Below are positions 42,563-51,764 of a stretch of DNA of 64,000 nt, in pieces. Each line of letters begins with the position of its first letter. Within the stretch, counting starts at the first letter, position 1. Source of the stretch: Halobacterium wangiae (lineage in GTDB: Archaea > Halobacteriota > Halobacteria > Halobacteriales > Halobacteriaceae); the NCBI RefSeq assembly GCF_021249345.1, contig NZ_CP089588.1:1-64000 (forward strand), in the 5' to 3' direction. The notes beneath the pieces are model-generated. The model was not told the DNA's origin. It saw nothing but the letters and a program-made list of their open reading frames with translations, and did not search any database. The position numbers were made by a program, and so were the translations under genes.

Positions 42563-43110
42563 CCGACACACACGACGAGACCGACACGCGACCGGACGGC
42601 GGCGAGTCGGCGGGTGACAGCAACGGCTCGCCGCGTCGCTCCGTCTCGATTCCCGACAGCATCGAACTCCCGCGCCTGCTGGACTTCTACGACCTGCAGG
42701 ACGCCGACCACACGCGCATCCACGAGTTCTACGACCGACTCCGCGAGGGGTCGCTCTCGACGACCCAGTGCGAGGACTGCGGGGCGACGCACTTCCCGCC
42801 GCGGGTCGTCTGCCCGGAGTGCACGAGCGACGACGTAGAGTACGTCTCCCTCCCCCACGAGGGGACGCTGTACGCATTCTCGACGGTGCGCGGGAGCGGC
42901 CCGCTCGGGATGACCGACGACGTGCCGTTCGTCACGGGCGTCGTCGACCTCGACGGCGTCGACGTCCGACTGTCGGCGCGTATCGACGGTGCGGAGTACG
43001 ACGACCTCTCCATCGGCGACCCGGTGGAACTCGAAGTCGTCGACATCGACGGCCCGACCGACCAGCACCGGGTGTTCTACCGGTTCCGTCCGCGGGGTGA
43101 GACAGCGTGA
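42559..43110 (+). CDS. Zn-ribbon OB-fold (DUF35) protein, thiolase partner
   Basis: Protein of 183 residues. After an acidic disordered N-terminus (about 1-30), a rubredoxin-like zinc ribbon is formed by CEDCG and CPEC (about 72-91), followed by an OB-fold domain. DUF35 proteins bind thiolases and in archaea bridge acetoacetyl-CoA thiolase and HMG-CoA synthase for substrate channelling. Direct overlap (ATGA) with the thiolase gene supports a complex with it. Confidence 0.85.
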   Translation: MTDTHDETDTRPDGGESAGDSNGSPRRSVSIPDSIELPRLLDFYDLQDADHTRIHEFYDRLREGSLSTTQCEDCGATHFPPRVVCPECTSDDVEYVSLPHEGTLYAFSTVRGSGPLGMTDDVPFVTGVVDLDGVDVRLSARIDGAEYDDLSIGDPVELEVVDIDGPTDQHRVFYRFRPRGETA

Positions 43111-43112
43111 CG

Positions 43113-44747
43113 ATGGACTACGAACTGACGATCACGAAGTTCCTGGAGCGCGCGAACGACCTCTTCGACCACAAGGAGATCGTCACCGCGCTCCCGGACG
43201 GCAGCACGCACCGCTACACGTACGGCGACGCCTACGAGCGCATCAGCCGGCTCGCCCACGCCCTCGACGACTACGGGATGGAACCGGGCGACCGTTCGGG
43301 CGTGATGGCGGTCAACCACTTCCGCCACTACGAACTCTACTTCGGGCCGTCGTGTAGCGCGCGCAGCATCCACATGGTGAACCACCGGCTCCCGGAGCAC
43401 CACCTCGTCGAGATAATCAACGAGGCCGAAGACCGGCTGATGTTCGTCGACCCGCAGTTCGTCGACAACCTCGAAGCCATCGCGGACGACCTCGACACCG
43501 TCGAGCAGTACGTCGTTCTCGGTGACGAGAGCGACGTGCCCGAGACGTCCCTCGAACCGGTGACAGACTACGAGTCGTTCATCGCGGGCTACGACACAGA
43601 CTACGAATGGCCCGAGATGGACGAGGAACGCGAGAGTGCGCTCTGCTACACGTCCGGGACGACCGGACTCCCGAAGGGCGTGCAGTACACCCACCGCGGC
43701 CAGTTCCTGCACACGATGATGCATAGCCACGTCGACGTCTTCGCCGTCAGCGAGTCCGACGTGGTGATGCCGGTGGTGCCGATGTTCCACGTCAACGGCT
43801 GGGGGTTCCCCTACACGACGACGTTCACGGGCGCGAAGATCGTGCTCCCGGGTCAGCACACCGACCCGGACGAACTCATCCCCATCATCCAGGAGGAGGA
43901 CGTCACAATCGCGGCCGCCGTCCCCACCGTCTGGATGGAGGTCGACCGCATCATCGAGGCGTCCGACGACATGGGGCCGGAGGTCCTCGACAGCCTTCAG
44001 GACGTGCTCATCGGCGGTAGCTCACCCCCCGAGTCGCTCATCCGGAAGTTCGACGAGGTGTACGAGGCACCTATCGGCCAGGGGTACGGGATGACCGAGG
44101 CATCACCGCACCTCGCGAACACGCTGATGACGACGGAGGTCCAGGAACTGCCCGAGTCCGAGCAGGACCGCCTCCGCATGAAGGCGGGCGTGCCGGCGCC
44201 GGGCGTGAAGATTCGGCTCCGCGACGAGGACGACGAACCCGTCCCCCACGACGGTGAGAGTCCCGGTGAGGTCCACGCGCGAGCGCCGTGGCTCGCGGGG
44301 GAGTACTACGAGCGTCCGGAGGCGACTGAGGCGTCGTTCAGCGACGACGGCTGGTTCCGCAGCGGCGACGTCGCTACGCTCGACGAGTACGGCTACCTCG
44401 ACGTCGTCGACCGCCTCGACGACGTCATCAAGAGCGGCGGCGAGTGGATCTCCTCGATCGAACTGGAGAACGAACTCATCGGCCACGACGGCGTCGAGGA
44501 GGCGACCGTCATCGGTGTGCCACACGAGAAGTGGCAGGAGCGTCCCGTCGCGCACGTCGTCACGGCCGACGGCGTCACCGTCGAGGACCTCCGGGCCCAC
44601 CTCCTCGAGCAGTTCCCGAAGTGGTGGCTGCCCGACCGCTTCGAGTTCGTCGAGGCGGTGCCGAAGACGACCACCGGGAAGTTCGACAAGAAGGCGCTCG
44701 TCGAGCAGTTCGAGTCCGAGCACGGGTCGCTTCCCGTCGAAGACTGA
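43113..44747 (+). CDS. Acyl-CoA synthetase (AMP-forming)
   Basis: ANL-superfamily ligase of 544 residues. The phosphate-binding loop is YTSGTTGLPKG near 178, the A5 motif GYGMTEASP near 328, the A7/A8 segments GWFRSGD and DRLDDVIKSGGEW near 425-445, and the catalytic Lys region PKTTTGKFDKK near 517. It activates a medium- or long-chain fatty acid for the beta-oxidation enzymes encoded upstream. ATG at 43113 is used; a GTG at 43107 overlaps the previous stop (GTGA) and is also possible. Last gene of the four-gene operon. Confidence 0.88.
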   Translation: MDYELTITKFLERANDLFDHKEIVTALPDGSTHRYTYGDAYERISRLAHALDDYGMEPGDRSGVMAVNHFRHYELYFGPSCSARSIHMVNHRLPEHHLVEIINEAEDRLMFVDPQFVDNLEAIADDLDTVEQYVVLGDESDVPETSLEPVTDYESFIAGYDTDYEWPEMDEERESALCYTSGTTGLPKGVQYTHRGQFLHTMMHSHVDVFAVSESDVVMPVVPMFHVNGWGFPYTTTFTGAKIVLPGQHTDPDELIPIIQEEDVTIAAAVPTVWMEVDRIIEASDDMGPEVLDSLQDVLIGGSSPPESLIRKFDEVYEAPIGQGYGMTEASPHLANTLMTTEVQELPESEQDRLRMKAGVPAPGVKIRLRDEDDEPVPHDGESPGEVHARAPWLAGEYYERPEATEASFSDDGWFRSGDVATLDEYGYLDVVDRLDDVIKSGGEWISSIELENELIGHDGVEEATVIGVPHEKWQERPVAHVVTADGVTVEDLRAHLLEQFPKWWLPDRFEFVEAVPKTTTGKFDKKALVEQFESEHGSLPVED

Positions 44748-44762
44748 CGGCGAGGGCGCCCG

Positions 44763-45290
44763 CTAGAATTTCCGGTTGTTCTCCGGGTCGAGGTTGTCGA
44801 ACAGTTCGGGGCTCGCGCCGAACTCCAGGACGTTCGTCATCACCGACGTCCGGACGTTCAGTACGGTCTTGCCGTGGTGTTTGTAGAACTCGTGGAGCCA
44901 CCGCTCGCCGTGTTCGCGCGTTGGGAACAGCATGATGGACTTCCACTGGTACTCGCCGTCCGAGAGGAAGTACAGCAGCGTGTGTTCGTCGTCGCGGATG
45001 TGCTCCATCGTCCCCCGCCACTCCTCGGCGAAGTACTCGGGGTTGAACTTGAACTCGAACAGTTCGAAGACGAAGTACTCCTCATTGGGCACGATCGCCT
45101 CCCGGAAGACGCCGGACTCGCGCATGTTCCGGATGGACTCGTTGACGGTGACGTACGAGACGTCGATGTCGTAGTCGGCCTCCAGGATCTCCGCGAGGTC
45201 GCGGGAGGAGATGCTGGGGTCCGTCGCGAGTTCGCGGAGGATGTAGATGTCCCGCTCCTTGAACTCGTAGGCCGGTGTGTCGTTCGCCAT
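44763..45290 (-). CDS. Lrp/AsnC-like winged-helix regulator
   Basis: Protein of 175 residues. The N-terminal region (about 10-60) is a winged helix with ERDIYILRELATDPSISSRDLAEIL and a recognition helix around VTVNESIRNM. The C-terminal half has many Phe/Trp/Glu residues and lacks a clear Lrp effector (RAM) domain, so it may bind a different ligand. It converges on the acyl-CoA operon, 15 nt from the ligase stop, and is a candidate regulator of it. Confidence 0.72.
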   Translation of the reverse strand: MANDTPAYEFKERDIYILRELATDPSISSRDLAEILEADYDIDVSYVTVNESIRNMRESGVFREAIVPNEEYFVFELFEFKFNPEYFAEEWRGTMEHIRDDEHTLLYFLSDGEYQWKSIMLFPTREHGERWLHEFYKHHGKTVLNVRTSVMTNVLEFGASPELFDNLDPENNRKF

Positions 45291-45381
45291 GGCGCTTCGT
45301 TGCCGAGTAGGCGTGTTAAGCGTCGTGATTTCTGGACGAGTGGTGAGTCGTGACTGTCCCGTGGACCTCCCGCAGAAGAGT

Positions 45382-45455
45382 GCTCCGTCAGGGATTCGAA
45401 CCCTGGTCCTTGCCGTGAGAGGGCAAGATGATTGGCCGGACTACACCAACGGAGC
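45382..45455 (-). tRNA. tRNA-Glu (anticodon CUC)
   Basis: Reading the minus strand, a 74-nt cloverleaf is complete: acceptor stem GCTCCGT paired with ACGGAGC, a D-arm with GTGTAGTCCGGCC, anticodon stem TTGCC/GGCAA enclosing loop CTCTCAC with anticodon CTC, and a T-arm with GGTTCGAATCC. CTC reads GAG, a glutamate codon very frequent in this acidic proteome. The CCA end is not encoded. A GTTATTTGTA box at 45481-45490 lies 26-35 nt upstream. Confidence 0.95.
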
Positions 45456-45480
45456 GCGTCACTCCTCCGTAGCTTGGGTG

Positions 45481-45490
45481 TACAAATAAC
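45481..45490 (-). promoter_or_regulatory. tRNA-Glu promoter box
   Basis: Minus-strand GTTATTTGTA at the right distance (26-35 nt) before the tRNA 5' end; it is the only AT-rich string in this intergenic region. Confidence 0.45.
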
Positions 45491-45543
45491 GGTTTCGTCT
45501 CGCACCGCGTGTGCCACCGCCTGACGGGTCCGAGCACCGCGAG

Positions 45544-48036
45544 TTACGCACTCCCGGCTGGGGCGTCGCGCACGCGCTTGCTCCACTCGTACAGCAGGCT
45601 CGGGAGGACGACGACGCTCACGACGAACGAGAGGCCAAGCGCCAGCACGACGAGCGTCCCGAAGCTCTGGAACTGCGGGTGCGGGTGGAGCAGGAGCGCG
45701 GAGAACGCGCCGGTGGACGTGAGCGTGCTCCCGAGGAGCGCACCGCCGGTTCCGGTGAGGGCTTCGCGGAGCGCCGGCGTGGTGTCCTTGCCCGCCCGGA
45801 GTTCGTGGACGAACCGGTCGGTGACGTGGATGCTGTAGTCGATGCCGAGACCGACGACGAGACTCAGTAGGAGCGCGGTGAGCAGCGTCAGGGGGACGTT
45901 CAGGACGTACATGCCGCCGATGACGAGCGCCGTGACGAGTGCGACGGGGAACGCGGTCACGGCGCCGAGCGTCGCGCTCCCCTCGGAGACGCGGTAGATC
46001 ACGACGAGGAGCGCGGAGACGGCGACGAGCGCGACGACGAGCGTCCGGAGGATGCTGGACGCGATCTGAGCGAGTTCGGCGGTGGTGACGGTGGCTCTGC
46101 CGACGGCCGTGGCGGAGACGCCGTCGCTCTCGTCGACGACCGATTCGGCGGCGCGCATGGCGTCGTTCCGGGTGTCTGCGGTCGCCGTGGCGTCGATGGG
46201 GACGATGACGCGGAGCGACTGGTACTCGCCGTCTCGCCGTTCGACGACGCGACTCGCCGCGTCGGGTGCGGTGGCGTACAGTGCGTCGTAGACCGCGTCG
46301 ACGTTCCGGTCGGGGACGCCGTCGCCGTCCGTGTCGGCGTCCGCGAGGACGCCGGCGAACTCGTCGTCCTGCGCGGCGACCGACTGCATCACCGAGACGG
46401 GGGACTGGTAGGGGACGCCGTCGCCGCGCGAGAACACCGCCTCGGAGTCCGCGAGGTCGGACTTGGCGGTCTGGAGCGAGGCGAGCGCGGCGTCGTCGGT
46501 CACTTCACCCTCTACCAGGAGGTAGGAGACTACCCTGTCGGACTCGTCGACGCTCCGGTAGTGGGCCGCGACGTAGTCGTAGTTGGTCCGCGGTTCGGGG
46601 ACCTCCCAGGCCAGAGGCTCGGGGAGGTTCTGCTTCCAGTCGGCGGCCTCGTCGGTCTGGGACTGGTAGGCTTGCTTGTCGAGTTGCGTCCACGCGACCG
46701 CGCCGACGCTGCCGAGCACGACCGCGACGACGATGACGACGGGGGCGGCGCGGCGCGCGAGCGTGGCGCCGCTGGCGAGCAGGGACTCGAGCGCGCCGGA
46801 CTTCCCGAGTGGCTGTTTCCGGCGGTCGAGGCCGATTCGTTCGAGCAGGCGGTCGATGGTCACCTTCAGCGCGGGGACGAACGTGACGAAGAGGACGAAC
46901 GCTGAGACGACGCCGAGCGTGATGCCGACCGCGAGGTTCCGGACGACGGTGACGTCGTTGGCGGCGTTCGAGAGGAAGCCGATTGCTGTGGTCACCGTGA
47001 CGAGTCCGAGCGCGACGGCGACGGACGACAGCGATCGCGTCATGGGTTCGCGGATGTCCTCGCCGTCGCCTCGCTCTTCGCGGTACCGCATGAAGACGTG
47101 GAGGCCGTAGTCGACGCTCAGCCCGACGATGAGGACGGGGCCGATGACGAACGTGCTGCCGGCCGAGACGCCGAGCCAGCCGAGGATGCCGAACATCCAG
47201 AGGACGGAGAGGACGACGCCGGTGAACCCGACGAGGATGTCGACGAGGTCGCGGTAGGCGAACGCGAGCACGGCGAGGATGACCGCGAGCGCGACGGGGA
47301 GGATGAGCGTCGTTACGTTCTCCATCGCCTGGTCGTTGTAGACGTTCTGGGCGTGCTCGCCGAGGGTGAAGAACTCGGGGTTGGATCGGTCGGCCGCCTG
47401 CTCGTAGAGCACGCGCTGTGCGTCGGTGAACGGAGTCCCCTCGGTGTCCGTGCTCCCCGCGAACCGGAACACCATCCTGCTACTCTCGGCTTCCGCCGTG
47501 CCGGGTTCGTACTCGTTCGGGAGCAACTGGAGCGCCGGCGAGTCCGCGGTGAGCGTGCGCTCGACGAGCGCGCGGAGTTCCTCTCTGTCGGTCGCTTCGA
47601 GCGCCGCGATCTGCTCGTCGAGGGACGCCGACCGGTCGCCGGCCGCGGCCGTCGCGACGTAGTTCGCGACGCCGACGGTGGGGCGCTCGTCGGCCGTGAC
47701 CGACGCGACTGCGTCGTCCGCGAGGGCGTCGCGCTGGAAGCGCAACGCTTCGAGGAGCGCGGCCTTCGAGAGGACGTTGCCGTCCTCGTCGCGGACGTAG
47801 ACGACCCGTGTGGTCGGACCGTCGTCCACTGCCTGGTCGCCGTAGTGCGTCTGGATGTACTGCTGTTTCTGTGCGACTTCCGTGTCGCCGGTCGTGTCCC
47901 CGGCGGCCTCGCTCTCCGTCTGGAGGTGGGAGATGCCGGCCACGACGCCGGCCGACACGACGAGGGCGAGGACGACGACGAGGACGTTGTGCTCGGTGAC
48001 GAAGTCGACGACGCGACCGAGTGCGCGCCGCATCAT
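45544..48036 (-). CDS. RND-superfamily (MMPL/SSD) membrane transporter
   Basis: Large membrane protein of 830 residues with the duplicated RND plan. It has one N-terminal hydrophobic helix (about 15-36), a first extracellular loop (about 40-215), a cluster of about five helices (about 220-390), a further helix (about 435-455), a second large loop and a C-terminal helix cluster (about 655-820). The conserved GLSVDYGLHV and GLGIDYSIHV segments mark the two sterol-sensing-like halves. Homologues export lipids or hydrophobic compounds driven by ion gradients. Monocistronic and far from its neighbours; substrate unknown. Confidence 0.85.
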   Translation of the reverse strand: MMRRALGRVVDFVTEHNVLVVVLALVVSAGVVAGISHLQTESEAAGDTTGDTEVAQKQQYIQTHYGDQAVDDGPTTRVVYVRDEDGNVLSKAALLEALRFQRDALADDAVASVTADERPTVGVANYVATAAAGDRSASLDEQIAALEATDREELRALVERTLTADSPALQLLPNEYEPGTAEAESSRMVFRFAGSTDTEGTPFTDAQRVLYEQAADRSNPEFFTLGEHAQNVYNDQAMENVTTLILPVALAVILAVLAFAYRDLVDILVGFTGVVLSVLWMFGILGWLGVSAGSTFVIGPVLIVGLSVDYGLHVFMRYREERGDGEDIREPMTRSLSSVAVALGLVTVTTAIGFLSNAANDVTVVRNLAVGITLGVVSAFVLFVTFVPALKVTIDRLLERIGLDRRKQPLGKSGALESLLASGATLARRAAPVVIVVAVVLGSVGAVAWTQLDKQAYQSQTDEAADWKQNLPEPLAWEVPEPRTNYDYVAAHYRSVDESDRVVSYLLVEGEVTDDAALASLQTAKSDLADSEAVFSRGDGVPYQSPVSVMQSVAAQDDEFAGVLADADTDGDGVPDRNVDAVYDALYATAPDAASRVVERRDGEYQSLRVIVPIDATATADTRNDAMRAAESVVDESDGVSATAVGRATVTTAELAQIASSILRTLVVALVAVSALLVVIYRVSEGSATLGAVTAFPVALVTALVIGGMYVLNVPLTLLTALLLSLVVGLGIDYSIHVTDRFVHELRAGKDTTPALREALTGTGGALLGSTLTSTGAFSALLLHPHPQFQSFGTLVVLALGLSFVVSVVVLPSLLYEWSKRVRDAPAGSA

Positions 48037-48375
48037 GGCGCCGTCACCTGCGTACTACTGGCTCGTCTCGACCGGTCGACTGTGGGCGACCCGTGGTGGC
48101 CGCCGCTGCGACGTCTCTCCGTGCGGGGGTCCATACTGCGCAGGAGACAGGTCAGTTTTAAAAGTGTTTCCAGAAGCCACGTTCTGTGAGACGACTATCA
48201 CGCCGGCGTAGCGGCCCTCTGACCCGTGCTCACTGTTGACACTCGTGGGTGGTTGACGTGACAGTTCACTCCGAGTGTCCGCATCGTAGTGTAGGTGCAG
48301 ACGGGGGAGCGCGGAGTTCAGCGGCGTCGTCGAGGAGAGGGGCGTTGTCGAACGGCTGGCGGCGTACGTGGGTAC
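48037..48375. other. Intergenic region upstream of the RND gene
   Basis: About 340 nt between two leftward genes. A symmetric TTTTAAAA at about 48155-48162 could be a TATA element for the RND gene with a leader of about 90 nt. The rest shows no gene with haloarchaeal composition. Confidence 0.4.
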
Positions 48376-49119
48376 TCAGGGCGCGAGACGGTTCTTCCGG
48401 TGTTTCATCTCCGCCTCGTAGTAGTCGAAGGTGTGCGGGCACCACTCCGCTGCGAGGTCGAGGAGCTGTTCGGTCAGGTCCCGGATCTCCCACTGGGCGT
48501 CCGCCGCGGCCCGCATGTCCGCGACGTGCATCAGGGAGCGCGGGTTGAGGGTGACCACGACGTTCACCTCGGTGCCGATGGGGAGGACGAACCGCGCGTC
48601 CTCCGGCGGCATGCCGAGGTCGAGCAGTTCCTGGTAGTCCTCGACGGACTGCCGGACCGACCGCCTGAAGACCGCCTCCCGTTCCTCGATGGTCGCCGCG
48701 TTGACGTCGCTGTTCTTCTGGTTGCGACCCACCCAGTCGGGGTCGATAGCCGAGGGTGGTGTGACAACCATCTCGCCCTCCTCGACGTCCGCGGGGTCGA
48801 CGTCGTCGAAGGCGACGTAGCGCATCGACTGGACGTCGAAGCTCGCGTGACGGTGGCGGGTGAGCTGGGCCATACAGGACCGGCTCATCCCCTCGATGGC
48901 GAACGTCGCGCTCGGGTGTTCGAACGGCCCGTAGTGGCCGCGCTTCAGGAGCTTCGCGAGGAAGTTCGCCTTCTGGTCCTCGATGGTGTCTCCGTCGACG
49001 CCGGCCATGGCCTCGTCGAAGGACTGGTCGCCGACCCAGTCGCTCATGTAGTCGTTTCGTGCCCCCCGGCAGATGAGTTCCTCCGGGTTGTCGGTTGCTT
49101 CGAGGAGGCGCACTCGCAT
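48376..49119 (-). CDS. thyX: FAD-dependent thymidylate synthase ThyX
   Basis: Flavin-dependent thymidylate synthase of 247 residues. The ThyX signature RHRx7S is present as RHRHASFDVQS near 82-92. It methylates dUMP to dTMP using methylenetetrahydrofolate and FADH2. ATG at 49119 (MRVRLLEA) is chosen because ThyX proteins begin this way; ten in-frame upstream residues are not conserved. It is divergent from a cupin gene. Confidence 0.93.
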   Translation of the reverse strand: MRVRLLEATDNPEELICRGARNDYMSDWVGDQSFDEAMAGVDGDTIEDQKANFLAKLLKRGHYGPFEHPSATFAIEGMSRSCMAQLTRHRHASFDVQSMRYVAFDDVDPADVEEGEMVVTPPSAIDPDWVGRNQKNSDVNAATIEEREAVFRRSVRQSVEDYQELLDLGMPPEDARFVLPIGTEVNVVVTLNPRSLMHVADMRAAADAQWEIRDLTEQLLDLAAEWCPHTFDYYEAEMKHRKNRLAP

Positions 49120-49203
49120 ACTGTCGAGGTCTGTCCGCCGCGACACCAAAAACGCTCCGACCCCGCCGCCAACACGAAGTGTCCCAGACAGCTACTAGCC
49201 CGT

Positions 49204-49542
49204 ATGGCGTACCAGAAACAGTCGCTCGTGGACGCCGAATCGATGCTCCCGGACGACGCACGGGCGGAGATGTTCGCGCTCAAGGACGCCCTCGACACGT
49301 CGGAGGTGGCGTTCACCGTCTACGCGATGGAACCGGGTTCGGTGGGGATGGAACACGACCACACGCACGACGACCAGGAGGAGGTGTACTACGTGGTCAC
49401 GGGCGGCGTCGACGTCGACTTCGGTACGGAGACGGTCCCCCTGGAGGAGCGCGAGGCCATCCGCATCGACCCGGAGGAGGAGCGCCAGATCCGCAACCGG
49501 GACCACTACTCGGAGCTCGTGCTCGTCGGCGCGCCACGGTGA
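49204..49542 (+). CDS. Small cupin-domain protein
   Basis: Protein of 112 residues with a single cupin fold. Metal-binding residues fit the first cupin motif: HDHTHDDQEE near 50-59 followed by VVTGG. The second motif is partly degenerate. Small cupins bind metal ions and may be isomerases, dioxygenases or sensors. It has its own promoter and precedes an MBL-fold gene by 62 nt. No specific function can be given. Confidence 0.8.
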   Translation: MAYQKQSLVDAESMLPDDARAEMFALKDALDTSEVAFTVYAMEPGSVGMEHDHTHDDQEEVYYVVTGGVDVDFGTETVPLEEREAIRIDPEEERQIRNRDHYSELVLVGAPR

Positions 49543-49604
49543 CGGCGGCCGGTCCCGCCGCATTCGGCCAGAAACGTCTAAGTCGCGGCCGTCGTAGCGA
49601 TTGC

Positions 49605-50180
49605 ATGGTCACGAATCTCTCTGCTGGAGTGGACGCGTTCACGAGCAACGCGTTCCTCGTTCCTGGCGAGCGGACCGTGCTCGTCGACACCGGCGCGAAC
49701 TTCGACGTCGTCTCCGGGATTCGCCAGCGACCGGAACGCCTGGACGCCGTCGTCGTCACCCACCCACACCCCGACCACGTCGGCAACCTCGACGCGGTGA
49801 AGCAGGCCTTCGGCGTCGACGCGTGGGGGTTCGACGCGAGTAACGATGGCGTCGACCACGAACTCGACGACGGCGAGACCGTCACTCTGGGCGACCACGA
49901 GTACGAGGCGCTCCACACGCCCGGCCACGAGCCACACCACCTCTGTTTCTACTCGGCGGACGCGGGCGTGCTGTTCTCCGCGGACCTCATCTTCCAGAAC
50001 GGGAGTTTCGGTCGAACGGACCTCCCGGGCGGCGACCGCCGGACGCTCCGGGAGAGCATCGAACGCGTTCGCGACACGGTCGACGACGACCTCCACGCGA
50101 TGCACCCGGGCCACGGGCCGAGCGTGACCGAGGACGCGTACGCGGACGTCGAACTCGCCGCGCGGACGGCCCAGTTCTAG
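49605..50180 (+). CDS. Metallo-beta-lactamase-fold hydrolase
   Basis: Protein of 191 residues. The metal motif HxHxDH is HPHPDH near 53-58. Further ligands are the His in HTPGHEPHH near 105-113, an Asp in SADLIFQ and a His in MHPGHGPS near 165. This is the glyoxalase II-like branch of the MBL fold. It probably hydrolyses a thioester or similar bond. Its stop overlaps the end of the convergent 88-residue gene by 4 nt. Confidence 0.85.
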   Translation: MVTNLSAGVDAFTSNAFLVPGERTVLVDTGANFDVVSGIRQRPERLDAVVVTHPHPDHVGNLDAVKQAFGVDAWGFDASNDGVDHELDDGETVTLGDHEYEALHTPGHEPHHLCFYSADAGVLFSADLIFQNGSFGRTDLPGGDRRTLRESIERVRDTVDDDLHAMHPGHGPSVTEDAYADVELAARTAQF

Positions 50181-50443
50181 GTGTCGACGCCGTAGAAGCC
50201 CGGTTCGTCGTCGTCGCGAGGTTCGGCGACGACGAGGTCGTCGCTGTGGAACATCACCCACGGAATCGCCCAGTCGAGCAGGACGTTCTCGACGTCCTGG
50301 CCGATGTCCTCGTCCGGGTCGAGGTCCTGGAGGAGGCGGGCGATCTCGTACACGGTGTACAGTTTGTCCTCGTCGAGGAGTTCCGCGGGCGTGTAGAAGT
50401 CACAGGGGTACAGCGAGTCGAACTCGTCCTTCGGGACTGGCAT
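50177..50443 (-). CDS. Haloarchaeal hypothetical protein (DUF5827-like)
   Basis: Small acidic protein of 88 residues without transmembrane segments. It contains YTVYEIARLLQDLDPDEDI and an IPWVMF stretch, and ends with PRDDDEPGFYGVDT. It resembles a conserved halophile-only family, probably DUF5827, of unknown function. Codon use and acidity match surrounding genes. Its stop codon overlaps that of the convergent MBL-fold gene. Confidence 0.7.
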   Translation of the reverse strand: MPVPKDEFDSLYPCDFYTPAELLDEDKLYTVYEIARLLQDLDPDEDIGQDVENVLLDWAIPWVMFHSDDLVVAEPRDDDEPGFYGVDT

Positions 50444-50535
50444 AGCACAACTGCGTGCGGTGCGAGCAAAAAAGCCCCGATGGCCGGGGGAACGTTTTTA
50501 CCACCGTCTCGTCCATCCATGAGCAAGCCGTTTGT

Positions 50536-50985
50536 ATGACAGGCAAGGACACGCAGCCCCCGTCGGACCTCAGTGAGGCCAAGTCGGCGCTCGTGGACGC
50601 GATCCGAGGACGACTCGGCGACAACCTCCGTGACGTCTGGGTGCTCGACGAACGCACGCAGGAGCCGCTGTACCTCCGGCCGGACGTGGCCGACCGCGTC
50701 TCAGACATCGACGTCGAGAAGTTCCTCGACAACGAGCGGTACGGGTTCGTCACCCGCCAGACGTACAACCTGCTCCACTACTCGGAGTTCCGCTACACCC
50801 ACCGCGGCTTCGACACGTGGGAACTGTTCCGTACGTTCGTCGTCGGTGAGTCGACGCAGGTGGGCGTCGTCGTGGGCGTGGACCCGGACGGCGACTGCTG
50901 CGACTTCGGCGCGCTGACCGACGTCATCTGGGAACTCGGCGAGACGTACGGCGCCGCGTCGCTCGCACCGGTCGCTACTGAGTGA
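50536..50985 (+). CDS. Haloarchaeal hypothetical protein
   Basis: Soluble acidic protein of 149 residues. It alternates helices and strands, with a central VLDERTQEPLYLRPDVADRV segment and a C-terminal VGVVVGVDPDGDCCDFGAL. Similar short proteins are common in haloarchaea, but I cannot name a function. ATG at 50536 is preceded by a GTTTTTACC box about 35-40 nt upstream. It is divergent from the DUF5827-like gene and convergent with sod. Confidence 0.65.
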   Translation: MTGKDTQPPSDLSEAKSALVDAIRGRLGDNLRDVWVLDERTQEPLYLRPDVADRVSDIDVEKFLDNERYGFVTRQTYNLLHYSEFRYTHRGFDTWELFRTFVVGESTQVGVVVGVDPDGDCCDFGALTDVIWELGETYGAASLAPVATE

Positions 50986-51013
50986 CGCGAAAGAAAACGG
51001 GTGGTCGGCGCGG

Positions 51014-51616
51014 CTACTCGTGTTTCGAGACGGTCTTCTCGAGGTTCTCGGCGACGTCGTCCCAGTCGACGACCTCGAAGAAGGCGTCGACGAAGTCGCC
51101 GCGCTTCGGGCCGTAGTCGTAGTAGTAGGAGTGCTCCCAGACGTCCAGCGCCAGGATCGGGTGCGAGCCCCAGAGCGCGCCCTGGTCGTGCTTGTCTACG
51201 GCCAGGTTACGCAGCTGCTTGGCCACCGGGTCGTAAACGAGGAGCGCCCAGCCACCGGCGGCGGACGCTGCGGCCTCGAACTCGCCCTTCCAGCCCTCGT
51301 AGGAACCGAAGTCCTCCTCGATGCGGTCGGCGAGTTCACCGGACGGCTCGCCGCCGCCGTTCGGGCTCATGTTCTCCCAGAACATCGTGTGGAGGTAGTG
51401 GCCACAGCCGTTGTGGGTGACGCTGCTCAGTGCGCCGGCCGTGCTGCCGTACTCTCCGGACTCGCGGTTCTCCGCGAGCGTCTCCTCGGCGCTGTTGAGG
51501 CCGTTGACGTACCCCTGGTGGTGGGTGTCGTGATGCCACGTGAGCACCTGTTCGCTGAGGTGCGGTTCGAGGGCGTCGTAGTCGTAGGGAAGCGGCGGTA
51601 GTTCGTGTTGACTCAT
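51014..51616 (-). CDS. sod: Superoxide dismutase (Mn/Fe type)
   Basis: Fe/Mn superoxide dismutase of 200 residues. The four metal ligands are visible: His in HHDTHHQGYV near 28, His in HTMFWENMS near 76, and Asp and His in DVWEHSYYYDY near 163-167. It removes superoxide in the cytoplasm; haloarchaeal enzymes of this family are Mn-dependent. A GTTTTAAC box at 51653-51660 lies about 40 nt before the ATG. Monocistronic. Confidence 0.94.
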   Translation of the reverse strand: MSQHELPPLPYDYDALEPHLSEQVLTWHHDTHHQGYVNGLNSAEETLAENRESGEYGSTAGALSSVTHNGCGHYLHTMFWENMSPNGGGEPSGELADRIEEDFGSYEGWKGEFEAAASAAGGWALLVYDPVAKQLRNLAVDKHDQGALWGSHPILALDVWEHSYYYDYGPKRGDFVDAFFEVVDWDDVAENLEKTVSKHE

Positions 51617-51764
51617 TGTGCTATCACCAGGGTGTACAACACGGGGTATCGTGTTAAAACTTGGTGGAATCCACGACAACTGGTACCACAGAATACCGGC
51701 AAGAGCCGCCGTCTGCGTGTGGTTTGGATGAGTGGCGATAGTTCTCCGAACGAGTGACTCTTCG

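Noticed and set aside
48266-49261. Long minus-strand frame overlapping thyX
   Set aside because: Arg-rich composition and complete overlap with the well-supported thyX frame mark it as a shadow.
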